The position numbers and the translations under genes were made by a program. The notes beneath the pieces were generated by a model. That model had not been told where the DNA came from and ran no database searches. It was given only the letters and a program-made list of their open reading frames with translations. A stretch of DNA of 64,000 nucleotides from Pseudoflavonifractor sp. An44 (lineage in GTDB: Bacteria > Bacillota > Clostridia > Oscillospirales > Oscillospiraceae), in contig NZ_NFIH01000007.1 in assembly GCF_002161675.1 (NCBI RefSeq), positions 55,199 through 119,198 of the forward strand. The letters run 5' to 3'. Numbering within the stretch: position 1 is the first letter of the stretch; every line of letters starts with the position of its first letter. Of the stretch, positions 49,717-58,466 are shown piece by piece.

Positions 49717-50979
49717 GTGTTGGGTGATGACAGTATAGTTCTGCTAATCGTATTGATTTGTATGGTGGTGATGAGTGCGTATTTCTCCGCCACCGAAACG
49801 GCATTTACCTCTCTCAACCGCATCCGGCTGAAAAGTCGGGCGGACAACGGAGACGCCCGGGCCGCTCGTGTGCTGGCTCTGGCCGACAAATACGATCAGC
49901 TCCTGTCCACCATCCTGATTGGCAATAACATTGTCAACAATGTGGCCACGACCCTGTCCGCCGTGCTCTTTATCGACCTGCTGGGCAAGACCAGCGGCCC
50001 CGCCGTATCCACGGTGGTGCTCACCATTGTGATTTTGATTTTCGGCGAGGTCTCCCCCAAGAGTCTGGCCAAAGAGTCCCCTGAGAGTTTCGCCCTGTTC
50101 TCCGCCCCCATCCTGCGGTTTTTCATGGTGATTCTCACCCCCGCCACCTTCTTCTTTTCCCTGTGGAAGAAGCTGCTGTCCAAAGTCTTCCACACCAAGG
50201 AGGACGTGGGCATTACCAACGAGGAACTGGTGACCATGGTCACCGAGGCGGAGGACCAGGGCGGTCTGGACGCCGAAGAGAGCCAGCTCATCTGTTCCGC
50301 CATTCGCTTTGACGATCTGGAGGCCTCGGACATTCTCACCCCCCGGGTGGATATCGTGGCCCTGGAGGACACCGCCACCATGGAGGAGGCCACCGCCCTG
50401 TTTGCCCAGGAGGGGTACTCCCGGATGCCGGTGTACCATGAGTCCCTGGACAACGTGGTGGGCGTCATCCACCAGAAGGACCTGTTTGCCGCCCGCTACC
50501 ACGGGCGCACCCAGCTGGTCCCCCTCATTCACCCGGTGCTCCATGTGACCACCGGCACCAAAATTGACGACCTGATGCGCCAGTTCCAGCGCACCAAGAC
50601 CCACATGGCCATTGTGGTGGACGAGTACGGCGGCACCGAGGGCCTGCTCACCATGGAGGACGTGGTGGAAGAACTGGTGGGCGACATCTGGGACGAGCAC
50701 GACGAGGTGGTGGAGCAGTTCCGCCCCCAGCCGGATGGCGGCTACCTCATTGCCTGCTCGGCCAACCTGGACGACATGTACGACCTGTTCTCGGTGACCG
50801 GCTCCTGTGACGCCGCCACCGTCTCCGGCTGGGTGCTGGAGCAGATGGGCCGCATTCCCGACGTGGGAGACCACTTCGTGTGGCAGAACCTGGATGTCAC
50901 GGTCACCAGTGTGGAGCACCATCGGGTGCTGGAGATTCTGGTGAAGAAACTCCCCAAAGAAACCGAAGAAGATGCATAA
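49717..50979 (+). CDS. CNNM/CorC-type membrane protein with CBS domains
   Basis: The 420 residues comprise a CNNM transmembrane domain (about 1-190; [12 protein letters not shown] and [12 protein letters not shown]), a pair of CBS domains (about 205-325; [12 protein letters not shown] and [12 protein letters not shown]) and a C-terminal CorC_HlyC domain (335-415). Family members take part in Mg2+/Co2+ transport or efflux; the older name haemolysin is misleading. The start is GTG 49717 with AGGAG 10 bases before; an ATG at 49709 is in another frame. Confidence 0.9.
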   Translation: MLGDDSIVLLIVLICMVVMSAYFSATETAFTSLNRIRLKSRADNGDARAARVLALADKYDQLLSTILIGNNIVNNVATTLSAVLFIDLLGKTSGPAVSTVVLTIVILIFGEVSPKSLAKESPESFALFSAPILRFFMVILTPATFFFSLWKKLLSKVFHTKEDVGITNEELVTMVTEAEDQGGLDAEESQLICSAIRFDDLEASDILTPRVDIVALEDTATMEEATALFAQEGYSRMPVYHESLDNVVGVIHQKDLFAARYHGRTQLVPLIHPVLHVTTGTKIDDLMRQFQRTKTHMAIVVDEYGGTEGLLTMEDVVEELVGDIWDEHDEVVEQFRPQPDGGYLIACSANLDDMYDLFSVTGSCDAATVSGWVLEQMGRIPDVGDHFVWQNLDVTVTSVEHHRVLEILVKKLPKETEEDA

Positions 50980-51012
50980 AAAAGAACGGGCTTGGTAGCC
51001 CGTTCTTTTTTA
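50978..51012. terminator. Bidirectional intrinsic terminator
   Basis: AAAAAAGAACGGGCT pairs with AGCCCGTTCTTTTTT around a TGGT loop, between the convergent CNNM/CBS and spmB genes. Confidence 0.92.
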
Positions 51013-51525
51013 TGCCCCAAACAGCCACTTCACCGCCCAGCTGGCGGCCAAAAAGCCCGCCACATCCCCGCACAGGGCCGCCGGAATGGCGTAGCGGGTG
51101 CGGCTGATCTTTGCCGCCCCAAAGTACACCGCCACCGTGTAGAAGGTGGTCTCGGTGGAGCCCAGCATCACCGCCGCTGTGCGCCCCACCAGGGAGTCCG
51201 GGCCGTAGGTCTCTATGAGCTCCGCCCCCAGTCCCAGAGCCGCCGAGCCGCTGATGGGCCGCACCACCAGCAGCCCCACCGTCTCCGGCGGGATGCCCAC
51301 CAGACCCAGAACCGGCGCAATGAGCCCCTCCAGCAGCTCCAGCGCCCCAGAGGCCCGCAGCATGTACACCCCACACAGCAGCCCCACCAGGGAGGGCACC
51401 ATGCGCACCGCCGTCTGGAGCCCCTGGGCGCCCCCTTCCACCAGGGTGGACCACACGTCCACCTGGCAAGCAATGCCCCACACCATGACCCCCAGCATGA
51501 TGACAGGCACCACCATGGACATCAT
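51010..51525 (-). CDS. spmB: Spore maturation protein B
   Basis: A 171-residue membrane protein with several helices, the nucleoside-gate motif (RPISGSAALG and MLGSTETTFYTVAVYFG) and the usual SpmB length. In Bacillus it is needed for proper dehydration of the spore core together with SpmA. It starts 6 bases after spmA, and the genes form an operon. ATG 51525 has GGGAG at 9 bases. Confidence 0.93.
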   Translation of the reverse strand: MMSMVVPVIMLGVMVWGIACQVDVWSTLVEGGAQGLQTAVRMVPSLVGLLCGVYMLRASGALELLEGLIAPVLGLVGIPPETVGLLVVRPISGSAALGLGAELIETYGPDSLVGRTAAVMLGSTETTFYTVAVYFGAAKISRTRYAIPAALCGDVAGFLAASWAVKWLFGA

Positions 51526-51531
51526 GTCCTC

Positions 51532-52110
51532 TCACTCCCTCCACACACGGGCCATCACCTTGGCCGCCACAATGCCCACCGTCACCGACACCGCCGAGGC
51601 CAGCCACACCGCAGGCAGAATGTCAAAGGCCGCCCCGCTCCCCGCCGCCTGGCGGATGCTGGCCACTGTGGCGGGGATGAGTTGGATGGAGGCGGTGTTG
51701 CACACCACCAGCATGCACAGGCTGTCACTGGCCACGCCTCCCGCCCCCTGGGCCATGAGCTGGGCCGCCCGGATGCCCAAGGGTGTGGAGGCGTTGCCCA
51801 GCCCCAACAGGTTGGCCGCCACGTTGGCGCTCACCGCCCCCATCACCTGCGCATCATCCCGGTGCTGGGGGTAGAGCCGGGAGAGAATGGGGTGGAGACA
51901 CCGGGACAGCCCGCCCACCAGGCCGCTCTTCTCCATCACCCGCATCACACCCATCCACAGGCACATCACCCCCGCCATGGCCAGGCTCAGCTCCACCCCG
52001 GTGTTGGCCCCCTCCAGGGCCGCCCCGGCCACCGCATCCATACGCCCGGTGGCTGCACCGCATAAAATGGACGCTCCCACCATCACAACCCAGATCCAAG
52101 ACATCGCCAT
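51532..52110 (-). CDS. spmA: Spore maturation protein A
   Basis: A 192-residue membrane protein with five or six helices and the matching gate motif (ANLLGLGNASTPLGI and MLVVCNTASIQLIP). Partner of SpmB; together they act in the mother cell or forespore membrane during spore core dehydration. ATG 52110 is used, with GGGAGGG 10 bases upstream. A promoter was not clear in the 110-base divergent gap with abrB. Confidence 0.93.
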   Translation of the reverse strand: MAMSWIWVVMVGASILCGAATGRMDAVAGAALEGANTGVELSLAMAGVMCLWMGVMRVMEKSGLVGGLSRCLHPILSRLYPQHRDDAQVMGAVSANVAANLLGLGNASTPLGIRAAQLMAQGAGGVASDSLCMLVVCNTASIQLIPATVASIRQAAGSGAAFDILPAVWLASAVSVTVGIVAAKVMARVWRE

Positions 52111-52224
52111 GGTCCATTTTCCCTCCTTCTTCCCCCATGTTTATGCCCCCTTTTCCCTCTCCATGCGCCTTCGACAAATTTCTTGGAAAAATATTATAGT
52201 TCTATTAATTTTATACTTTTGCGA

Positions 52225-52252
52225 TTGACAAGATTATACCCTGTGTTATAAT
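52225..52252 (+). promoter_or_regulatory. Sigma-A promoter for abrB
   Basis: TTGACA (52225-52230), 16 bases, TATAAT (52247-52252): a perfect pair with slightly short spacing. Leader of about 40 bases. Confidence 0.85.
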
Positions 52253-52298
52253 GAAGGAGGTTTGTGAAAGTGTACATTTTGTAAGGAGGACTTCACAT

Positions 52299-52541
52299 AT
52301 GAAATCGACTGGAATTGTTCGCAAGGTAGACGAGTTAGGCCGCATCGTGTTGCCCATTGAGCTCCGCCGCACCCTGGACATTGCAGAACGTGACGCCCTG
52401 GAAATCTACGTAGATGGTGGCTCTATCGTGCTAAAGAAGTACGAGCCCGCCTGCATTTTCTGCGGAGAGTCTTCCGAAATCACCACCTTCAAGGGCAAGA
52501 ACATCTGCGCATCCTGCCTGCGGGAGCTGGAAGGAAAGTAA
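52299..52541 (+). CDS. abrB: AbrB family transition-state regulator
   Basis: An 80-residue DNA-binding protein. The first 50 residues (MKSTGIVRKVDELGRIVLP onward) are nearly identical to Bacillus AbrB and form the swapped-hairpin DNA-binding fold. The C-terminal end differs: CIFCGES and CASC suggest a small zinc ribbon where Bacillus AbrB has a multimerisation part. AbrB represses stationary-phase and sporulation genes. ATG 52299 follows AAGGAGG. The gene has a consensus promoter and its own terminator, so it is monocistronic. Confidence 0.93.
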   Translation: MKSTGIVRKVDELGRIVLPIELRRTLDIAERDALEIYVDGGSIVLKKYEPACIFCGESSEITTFKGKNICASCLRELEGK

Positions 52542-52555
52542 CTACTTTTTCGAGC

Positions 52556-52594
52556 AAAAAGTCCGGTGGAAACTATTTCCACCGGACTTTTTTG
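52556..52594. terminator. Bidirectional intrinsic terminator
   Basis: AAAAAGTCCGGTGGAAA (52556-52572) pairs perfectly with TTTCCACCGGACTTTTT (52576-52592). It ends abrB and, read in reverse, the recG-tex-rsmI message. Confidence 0.93.
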
Positions 52595-52650
52595 TCATTT
52601 TATGTCTAAATTCTCCAGAAAATAAAGACGTCTTTTTATACTATTCGTAA

Positions 52651-53481
52651 TCACTTTCCCAGGCTCATATCGTACAATTGACGCTTCTTGATTCCAAATT
52701 CTTCCCCTGCTTTGGCGCAGGCCTCTTTGAGAGACAGGCCCTCGCCTCGCAGCTGGGCCACCCGCTCCAGGGCTGCCTGGGGGTCTGCCTCTTGGGCCGG
52801 AGCCTCGGGGGCTCCCTCCACCACCAGCACATACTCCCCCCGGGGCGGGCGGGTGGCGCAGTCAGCCAGGGCCTGGCCCACGGTGGTGCGCACCACCTCT
52901 TCGTGGAGCTTGGTCAGCTCCCGGCACAGGGCAATGCGCCGCTCTTCCCCGAACACCGCCACAAAGTCCTCCAGGGTGTCCTCCAGCTTATGGGGGGCCT
53001 CATAGAAGACCATGGTCCGCTGCTCCCCCTTCAAGCTATCCAGGTGGGAGCGGCGGTTTTTCTTGTTCTGGGGCAGAAAGCCCTCAAAGGTGAACCGGGC
53101 GGTGGGCAACCCGGAGACGGACAGGGCACAGATGAGGGCGCAGGGGCCGGGCACCGCCTCCACCGGGATGTCGTGCTGGGCACACAGGGCCACCAGGTCC
53201 TCTCCGGGATCGGAGATGGCGGGGGTGCCCGCATCGGTGACCAGGGCGCAGCTCTCCCCGGCCAGCAGACGATCCACAATGGCGGGCCCCGCTGTGGAAC
53301 AATTGTGGCGGTGGTAGCTGACCATGGGCTTTTTCAGCCCCAGGTGGTTGAGCAGCTTCACCGTCACCCGGGTGTCCTCGGCGGCCAGAAAGTCCGCCTC
53401 TGCCATGGTGTCCGCCATGCGCCGGGAGATGTCCCCCAGATTGCCGATGGGAGTGGGAACCAGATACAATTTACCGCTCAT
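52651..53481 (-). CDS. rsmI: 16S rRNA 2'-O-methyltransferase RsmI
   Basis: Methylates the ribose of C1402 of 16S rRNA. The 276 residues match RsmI, a tetrapyrrole-methylase fold: LYLVPTPIGNLGDIS at the N-terminus, AEDTR, LVTDAGTPAISDPG, VPGPCA and FYEAPHK. A short HTH-like C-terminal region follows. ATG 53481 is preceded by GAGGAG. The gene starts 13 bases after tex and is last in the recG operon. Confidence 0.95.
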   Translation of the reverse strand: MSGKLYLVPTPIGNLGDISRRMADTMAEADFLAAEDTRVTVKLLNHLGLKKPMVSYHRHNCSTAGPAIVDRLLAGESCALVTDAGTPAISDPGEDLVALCAQHDIPVEAVPGPCALICALSVSGLPTARFTFEGFLPQNKKNRRSHLDSLKGEQRTMVFYEAPHKLEDTLEDFVAVFGEERRIALCRELTKLHEEVVRTTVGQALADCATRPPRGEYVLVVEGAPEAPAQEADPQAALERVAQLRGEGLSLKEACAKAGEEFGIKKRQLYDMSLGK

Positions 53482-53494
53482 GATCGGTCTCTCC

Positions 53495-55672
53495 TCACTT
53501 TCCCGGCGTGGCCGCCGCCGCTCCCTTCATGGTCAGGGAGATTCTCTTTTTCTTCTCGTCCACCTCTTTGACCCACACCGTCACCACGTCACCCACAGAC
53601 AGGACCTGAGAGGGGTGCTTGATGAAGCGGTCGCAGATCTGGCTGATGTGCACCAGGCCGTCCTGGTGGACGCCAATGTCCACAAAGGCCCCGAAGTCGA
53701 TGACGTTGCGCACGGTGCCCTTGAGCTCCATGCCCGGCTTCAGATCCTTGATCTCCAGCACATCGGTGCGCAGCACCGGGGCGGGCAGCTCGTCTCGGGG
53801 GTCACGCCCCGGCTTCATCAGCTCGGAAGCCACGTCCAGCAGGGTGGGTACACCCACGCCGCAAGCCTCCGCCGCACGCTCCACGCCGTAGGCCTTCACC
53901 TTGTCCATCAAGTCCTGGAGGGTACCCGCCTTCACCTGCTCCAGGGTGTAACCGCACAACTCCAGCAGCTTCTGGGCGGCGGCGTAGCTCTCCGGGTGGA
54001 CGGCGGTGTTGTCCAGGGGGGAGTTGCTCTCCGGCACCCGCAAAAATCCGGCGCACTGCTCAAAGGCCTTGGGGCCCAGCTTGGGCACCTTCAAAATCTG
54101 CTTGCGGGTGGTGAAGGGGCCATTCTCCTCCCGGTACTTGACCATGTTCTTGGCGGTGGTCTGGGTCAGACCCGCCACCCGGGCCAGCAGCGGAGCCGAG
54201 GCGGTGTTCACATCCACGCCAACGGCGTTGACGCAGTCCTCCACCACCCCGTCCAGGGCCTCGCCCAGGCGGGCCTGGGGCATATCGTGCTGATACTGGC
54301 CTACGCCGATGCTCTTGGGGTCGATCTTCACCAGCTCGGCCAGGGGGTCCTGGAGGCGGCGGGCGATGGACACCGCCGAGCGGAGGTTCACGTCAAAGTC
54401 GGGGAACTCCTCGGCGGCCAGCTTGGAGGCGGAGTACACCGACGCCCCCGCCTCGTTGACCATCATATAGGTGACGCCGCAGTTGAGTTTTCCGATCATC
54501 TCCACCGCCATCTGCTCGGTCTCCCGGCTGGCGGTGCCGTTGCCAATGGCGATGTGCTGCACGTGGTGCTTCTTCACCAGGGCGGAGAGCTTGGCAATGG
54601 CCTCCTGCTTGCCCCGCTCCCCGTGGGTGGGATAGACCACGGTGGTATCCAGCACCTTGCCCGTGGGGTCGATGACCGCCACCTTGCACCCCATACGGTA
54701 GCCGGGGTCCAGGCCCATGGTCACATGGCCCTTCACCGGGGGCTGCATCAGCAGGGGCTTGAGGTTTAGCGCAAACTGGCCGATGGCCCCCTCCGAGGCC
54801 TTCTCGGTGAGGTCGCTGCGCACCTCCCGCTCCAGAGAGGGGGCAATGAGGCGGCGGTAGGCATCCTCCGCGGCGGCTTTCACAAAGGCCATGGCAGACG
54901 TGCCCGGGCGCACCACCTGGCGGCGCACCGCCACCAGGGCCTCCTCCTCGTCCATGTCCACGGACACCTTCAAGATGTCCTCCCGCTCCCCCCGGTTGAT
55001 GGCCAGCACCTGGTGGCCCATGACCTTGCTGACGGGAGCGGAGAACTCATAATAGAGGCGGTAAACGGTGTCCTCCGGCTCCTTGGCGGCGGCTTTGGAC
55101 ACCAGCATGGCCTTTTTGCCGTAGAGGGTTCGCAGGGTCTTGCGGATGTCCGCATCGTCGGAAATCCACTCTGCCACGATATCGGACGCCCCTTGCAGGG
55201 CTGCGGCCACGTCCTCCACTCCCAAGTCCGGGTTGATAAAGTCCTGAGCCAGGGTCTCGGGGGCGGGGCAGTCCCGCTTCTGGTCATAGAGGGTCTGTGC
55301 CAGAGGCTCCAGCCCCTTCTCCTTGGCCATGGTGGCACGGGTGCGCCGCTTCTGCTGATAGGGGCGGTACAGGTCCTCCACCTCCGCCAAAGTCTGGGCG
55401 GCGTCGATGGCCTGGGCCAGCTCGTCGGTGAGCTTGCCCTGGTTCTCAATGGCGGTTTTCACCTCCTGACGCCGCTTATCCAGCCCCCGCAGGTATTGCA
55501 GGCGGTCAGCCAGCTGGCGGATGAGCTGGTCATCCATGCCGCCGTGCATCTCCTTGCGGTACCGGGCGATGAAGGGGACGGTGTTCCCCTCGTCCAGAAG
55601 GTTGATGACGTTTTCCACATGCTTGGCCGGGACGGAAAACTCCTGGGCCAGGCGTTGAATGATGGCTTCCAC
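53495..55672 (-). CDS. tex: Tex family RNA-binding protein
   Basis: A 725-residue protein of the Tex/YhgF family: helical N-terminal region, a YqgF/RNase H-like domain (about 325-450; LDPGYRMGCKVAVID), helix-hairpin-helix motifs (about 490-560) and a C-terminal S1 RNA-binding domain (about 645-715; VRNVIDFGAFVDIGVHQDGLVH). Binds nucleic acid and influences transcription or RNA turnover. The start is GTG 55672 with AAAGGAG about 10 bases before it. Confidence 0.95.
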   Translation of the reverse strand: MEAIIQRLAQEFSVPAKHVENVINLLDEGNTVPFIARYRKEMHGGMDDQLIRQLADRLQYLRGLDKRRQEVKTAIENQGKLTDELAQAIDAAQTLAEVEDLYRPYQQKRRTRATMAKEKGLEPLAQTLYDQKRDCPAPETLAQDFINPDLGVEDVAAALQGASDIVAEWISDDADIRKTLRTLYGKKAMLVSKAAAKEPEDTVYRLYYEFSAPVSKVMGHQVLAINRGEREDILKVSVDMDEEEALVAVRRQVVRPGTSAMAFVKAAAEDAYRRLIAPSLEREVRSDLTEKASEGAIGQFALNLKPLLMQPPVKGHVTMGLDPGYRMGCKVAVIDPTGKVLDTTVVYPTHGERGKQEAIAKLSALVKKHHVQHIAIGNGTASRETEQMAVEMIGKLNCGVTYMMVNEAGASVYSASKLAAEEFPDFDVNLRSAVSIARRLQDPLAELVKIDPKSIGVGQYQHDMPQARLGEALDGVVEDCVNAVGVDVNTASAPLLARVAGLTQTTAKNMVKYREENGPFTTRKQILKVPKLGPKAFEQCAGFLRVPESNSPLDNTAVHPESYAAAQKLLELCGYTLEQVKAGTLQDLMDKVKAYGVERAAEACGVGVPTLLDVASELMKPGRDPRDELPAPVLRTDVLEIKDLKPGMELKGTVRNVIDFGAFVDIGVHQDGLVHISQICDRFIKHPSQVLSVGDVVTVWVKEVDEKKKRISLTMKGAAAATPGK

Positions 55673-55687
55673 TTGTGTCTCGCTCCT

Positions 55688-56074
55688 TTACTCCAAGCCG
55701 CTCTCCCGGCTGACCCAGTCCATACACCAGGCCACCATCCGGTCACAGTGGCATTTTCTCTCCTCGCCCCGCTCCACAGCGCCTTTCAGCAGCTGGGCAC
55801 AGTGGACATCTCCATGGGCCGCTCGGAACTCCCGCAGCAGCTCCACCCGCTTCTCCTGGGGCATCCCCAGGCCGCCCATGGCCACAAAGGCCCCGGAGAT
55901 GGCGCCGCACACGGCGCCGCAGCCCATGCCAGCCCCGAAATTCAGGGTCAGGGCGTTGGCCTGCTCCGGAGTCAGCCCCATATCCCCGGCAAAGGGGATG
56001 AGCACCGCCTGGGCGCAGTTGTAGTGCACCTGGGGGTGTGCCCGCAGGGCCTTGCTATGTTCTTTTCTCGTCAT
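55688..56074 (-). CDS. C_GCAxxG_C_C family protein
   Basis: A 128-residue protein with conserved Cys in the family pattern: YNCAQAVL, GCGAVCGAISGAF, HCAQLL, and KCHCDRMVAWC. The family often sits near redox genes and is thought to bind a metal or cluster; function not established. Here it lies between recG and tex within an operon, 26 bases after recG, an odd place for a redox protein. Confidence 0.88.
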   Translation of the reverse strand: MTRKEHSKALRAHPQVHYNCAQAVLIPFAGDMGLTPEQANALTLNFGAGMGCGAVCGAISGAFVAMGGLGMPQEKRVELLREFRAAHGDVHCAQLLKGAVERGEERKCHCDRMVAWCMDWVSRESGLE

Positions 56075-56100
56075 GGTTTGTACGCTCCATTTCGGATGAA

Positions 56101-58170
56101 TTAATGAAAAATTTCCGGGTTGTCCCGGAACATGTGCTCCACTCTCCGGCGCAGGGGCTGGTGCTCCGGCCTGGATAGCTCTCCATCCCCCTCCACCAGG
56201 GTCTGGGCGGCCTGGCGGGCCTGATTCAAAAGCTCCAGGTCGGAGGCGAAGTCCGCCACCTTCAACTGGGGCAGGCCGTGCTGCCGCTGGCCGAAGAAGT
56301 CGCCGGGGCCACGCAGCCGCAGGTCCTCCTGGGCAATCTGGAACCCGTCGGTGGTCTGGGTGAGCACCCGCAGCCGCTGGCGGGCGGTGTCGCTGCGGCT
56401 GGCGGTGACCAGCACACAGAAGCTCTCGTGCTTGCCTCGTCCCACCCGGCCCCGGAGCTGGTGGAGCTGGGAGAGGCCGAAGCGGTCGGCATTCTCCACG
56501 ATCATCAAGGTGGCGTTGGGCACATCCACTCCCACCTCAATGACGGTGGTGGACACCAGAATCTGCACCTCTCCCGCGGCGAAGGCGGACATGATGGCCT
56601 CCTTGTCCTTGGGCTTCATCTTGCCGTGGACAAAGCCCACGGTCAAATCGGGGAATACCTGCTCTTGCAGGCGCTTGGCGTAGGTGGTCACCGCCTTCAA
56701 ATCCATGGCGGGCGAGAGGGCCTCTCCCCCCTCCTCCCCCTGGGACTCCTCCACGGCGGGGCACACCAGATATACCTGCCTGCCCTGCCCCACCTGGGTA
56801 CGGACAAAGCCGTACATCCGCTGCCGTTTGTCCTCCCCCACCACATAGGTGGCCACAGGAGTGCGGCCAGGGGGCAGCTCGTCAATGATGGACACCTCCA
56901 TGTCCCCGTAGATCATCAGGGCCAGGGTGCGGGGAATGGGGGTGGCAGACATCACCAGCACATGGGGTGGAATTTCGCCCCCCTTGGCCGCCAGCGCCCC
57001 CCGCTGGGCCACGCCGAACCGGTGCTGCTCGTCGGCAATGACCAGGCCCAGCTTGTGGTAGGTCACACCCTGGGAGAAGAGGGCGTGGGTGCCCACCAGC
57101 ACCTGAATGTCACCCCGCTCCAGCTCCTGGAGCAGTTTTTTCCGTGTCGCTCCCTTCACCGATCCGGTGAGCAGGGCCACTTTCACCCCCACCGGCTCCA
57201 AGATGGAGGACAGGGTGCGGCAGTGCTGCTCGGCCAGCAGCTCGGTGGGAGCCATGAGGGCGCACTGCAGCCCGCTGAGGGCGGCACACCACGCCCCGTA
57301 GGCGGCCACCGCCGTCTTACCGGAGCCCACGTCTCCCTGTACCAGGCGGTTCATGCTCCGCCCCGAGGTGACGTCGTGGAAGATGTCTTCCATGGCTCTC
57401 GTCTGGGCCCCGGTGGGGGTGAAGGGGAGCAGGGCGCAGAACTGCCGGGGGGTGTGCTGGCCCAACACCAGCCCCTCCCCCTGTTTCCGCCGTCCTTTCA
57501 GCATGGCCAGGCCGCAGGTGAGGGTCATGAGTTCCTCGAAGATGAGCCGCTTTCGGGCGCTGGCCAGCCCCTCGAAATTCTGGGGAAAGTGGATATTCGC
57601 CAGGGCAAACTCCTGCTGACACAGGCCGTACTCCCGCCGCACCCAGGTGGGGAGCACCTCCTCCACCGTGGGGGCCACCTGGTCCACCGCCAGCTGGGCC
57701 AAGCTCACCATCAGGGCGTTGTGGATGCCCGCCGTCAGGGGGTAGACCGGGACGATGCGCCCGGTGTAGCGCTCCTCCCCCTCCTTCTCAAAGAGGGGGT
57801 TGACCATGGCAAGCCCTCTGCCCTTCCGCTCCACACGCCCGTAAAAAATATACTGGTCCCCGGGAGAAAAGGCCCGGCGGAGGTAACTCTGGTGAAAAAA
57901 AGTCAGGTGCAGTGTCCCGGTCTCATCCACGCACCGCACCTTTACAAGCTCCACGCCGCTGCGCGCCCGGGACAGCTGGGGGTCCTGGGCCACCATGGCC
58001 TTCACACAGCAGGTCATCCCCTCGGGAGCCTCCCGCACGGTGTACAGCTTCCTGCGGTCCTCATACCGCAGCGGGAAGTGCCACAGCACATCCCCCAGCC
58101 GCTCCAGGCCCAGCTTGGCCAGCTTGCCGCTGCGCACCGGACCCACGCCAGACAGAGCGGACAGGGCCAC
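56101..58170 (-). CDS. recG: ATP-dependent DNA helicase RecG
   Basis: Remodels stalled forks and Holliday junctions. The 689 residues include the N-terminal wedge/OB region (about 60-150), helicase motifs I (GDVGSGKT), Ia, II (IADEQHRFG), III (MSATPIPRT) and V-VI (TTVIEVGVDVPNA, QLRGRVGRG) and the C-terminal TRG-like stretch. GTG 58170 is used, preceded by AAGGAGG at 5 bases and giving the usual RecG N-terminus. The frame stays open to a GTG at 58251, but the predicted promoter lies inside that extension. First gene of recG-C_GCAxxG-tex-rsmI. Confidence 0.94.
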   Translation of the reverse strand: MALSALSGVGPVRSGKLAKLGLERLGDVLWHFPLRYEDRRKLYTVREAPEGMTCCVKAMVAQDPQLSRARSGVELVKVRCVDETGTLHLTFFHQSYLRRAFSPGDQYIFYGRVERKGRGLAMVNPLFEKEGEERYTGRIVPVYPLTAGIHNALMVSLAQLAVDQVAPTVEEVLPTWVRREYGLCQQEFALANIHFPQNFEGLASARKRLIFEELMTLTCGLAMLKGRRKQGEGLVLGQHTPRQFCALLPFTPTGAQTRAMEDIFHDVTSGRSMNRLVQGDVGSGKTAVAAYGAWCAALSGLQCALMAPTELLAEQHCRTLSSILEPVGVKVALLTGSVKGATRKKLLQELERGDIQVLVGTHALFSQGVTYHKLGLVIADEQHRFGVAQRGALAAKGGEIPPHVLVMSATPIPRTLALMIYGDMEVSIIDELPPGRTPVATYVVGEDKRQRMYGFVRTQVGQGRQVYLVCPAVEESQGEEGGEALSPAMDLKAVTTYAKRLQEQVFPDLTVGFVHGKMKPKDKEAIMSAFAAGEVQILVSTTVIEVGVDVPNATLMIVENADRFGLSQLHQLRGRVGRGKHESFCVLVTASRSDTARQRLRVLTQTTDGFQIAQEDLRLRGPGDFFGQRQHGLPQLKVADFASDLELLNQARQAAQTLVEGDGELSRPEHQPLRRRVEHMFRDNPEIFH

Positions 58171-58241
58171 ATTGACCTCCTTGTTTCCCACCTTCACCAC
58201 CTCCTGGACAACACCTGCCGCTTGCGCGGCATATGGGATAC

Positions 58242-58247
58242 ATTGTA
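58242..58247 (-). promoter_or_regulatory. Extended -10 promoter element for recG
   Basis: On the minus strand TGGTACAAT (the -10 TACAAT is 58242-58247) with only a weak -35. Transcription would start near 58235, which argues for the GTG at 58170. Confidence 0.45.
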
Positions 58248-58393
58248 CCACACTTCCCCCCGGATGAACACCCCCAACTCCCGGCCATTTGTCCGCAGGG
58301 CGTGGACTCTTGTGTGTTTACCACAACTTCTTTGCCGAGATAAAGCATTTCATGTCAGAAATGCCAAGTTTATTTTTTCACATAGGTTCTCCG

Positions 58394-58422
58394 TTGCAAA
58401 AGGGAAAAACAACCTCTATAAT
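58394..58422 (+). promoter_or_regulatory. Sigma-A promoter for pyruvate carboxylase
   Basis: TTGCAA (58394-58399), 17 bases, perfect TATAAT (58417-58422), followed by a leader of about 38 bases to the GTG. Confidence 0.8.
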
Positions 58423-58466
58423 GTACCTTATCATCCAATATGTTTCAAGGATAAGGAGGTAGGACA

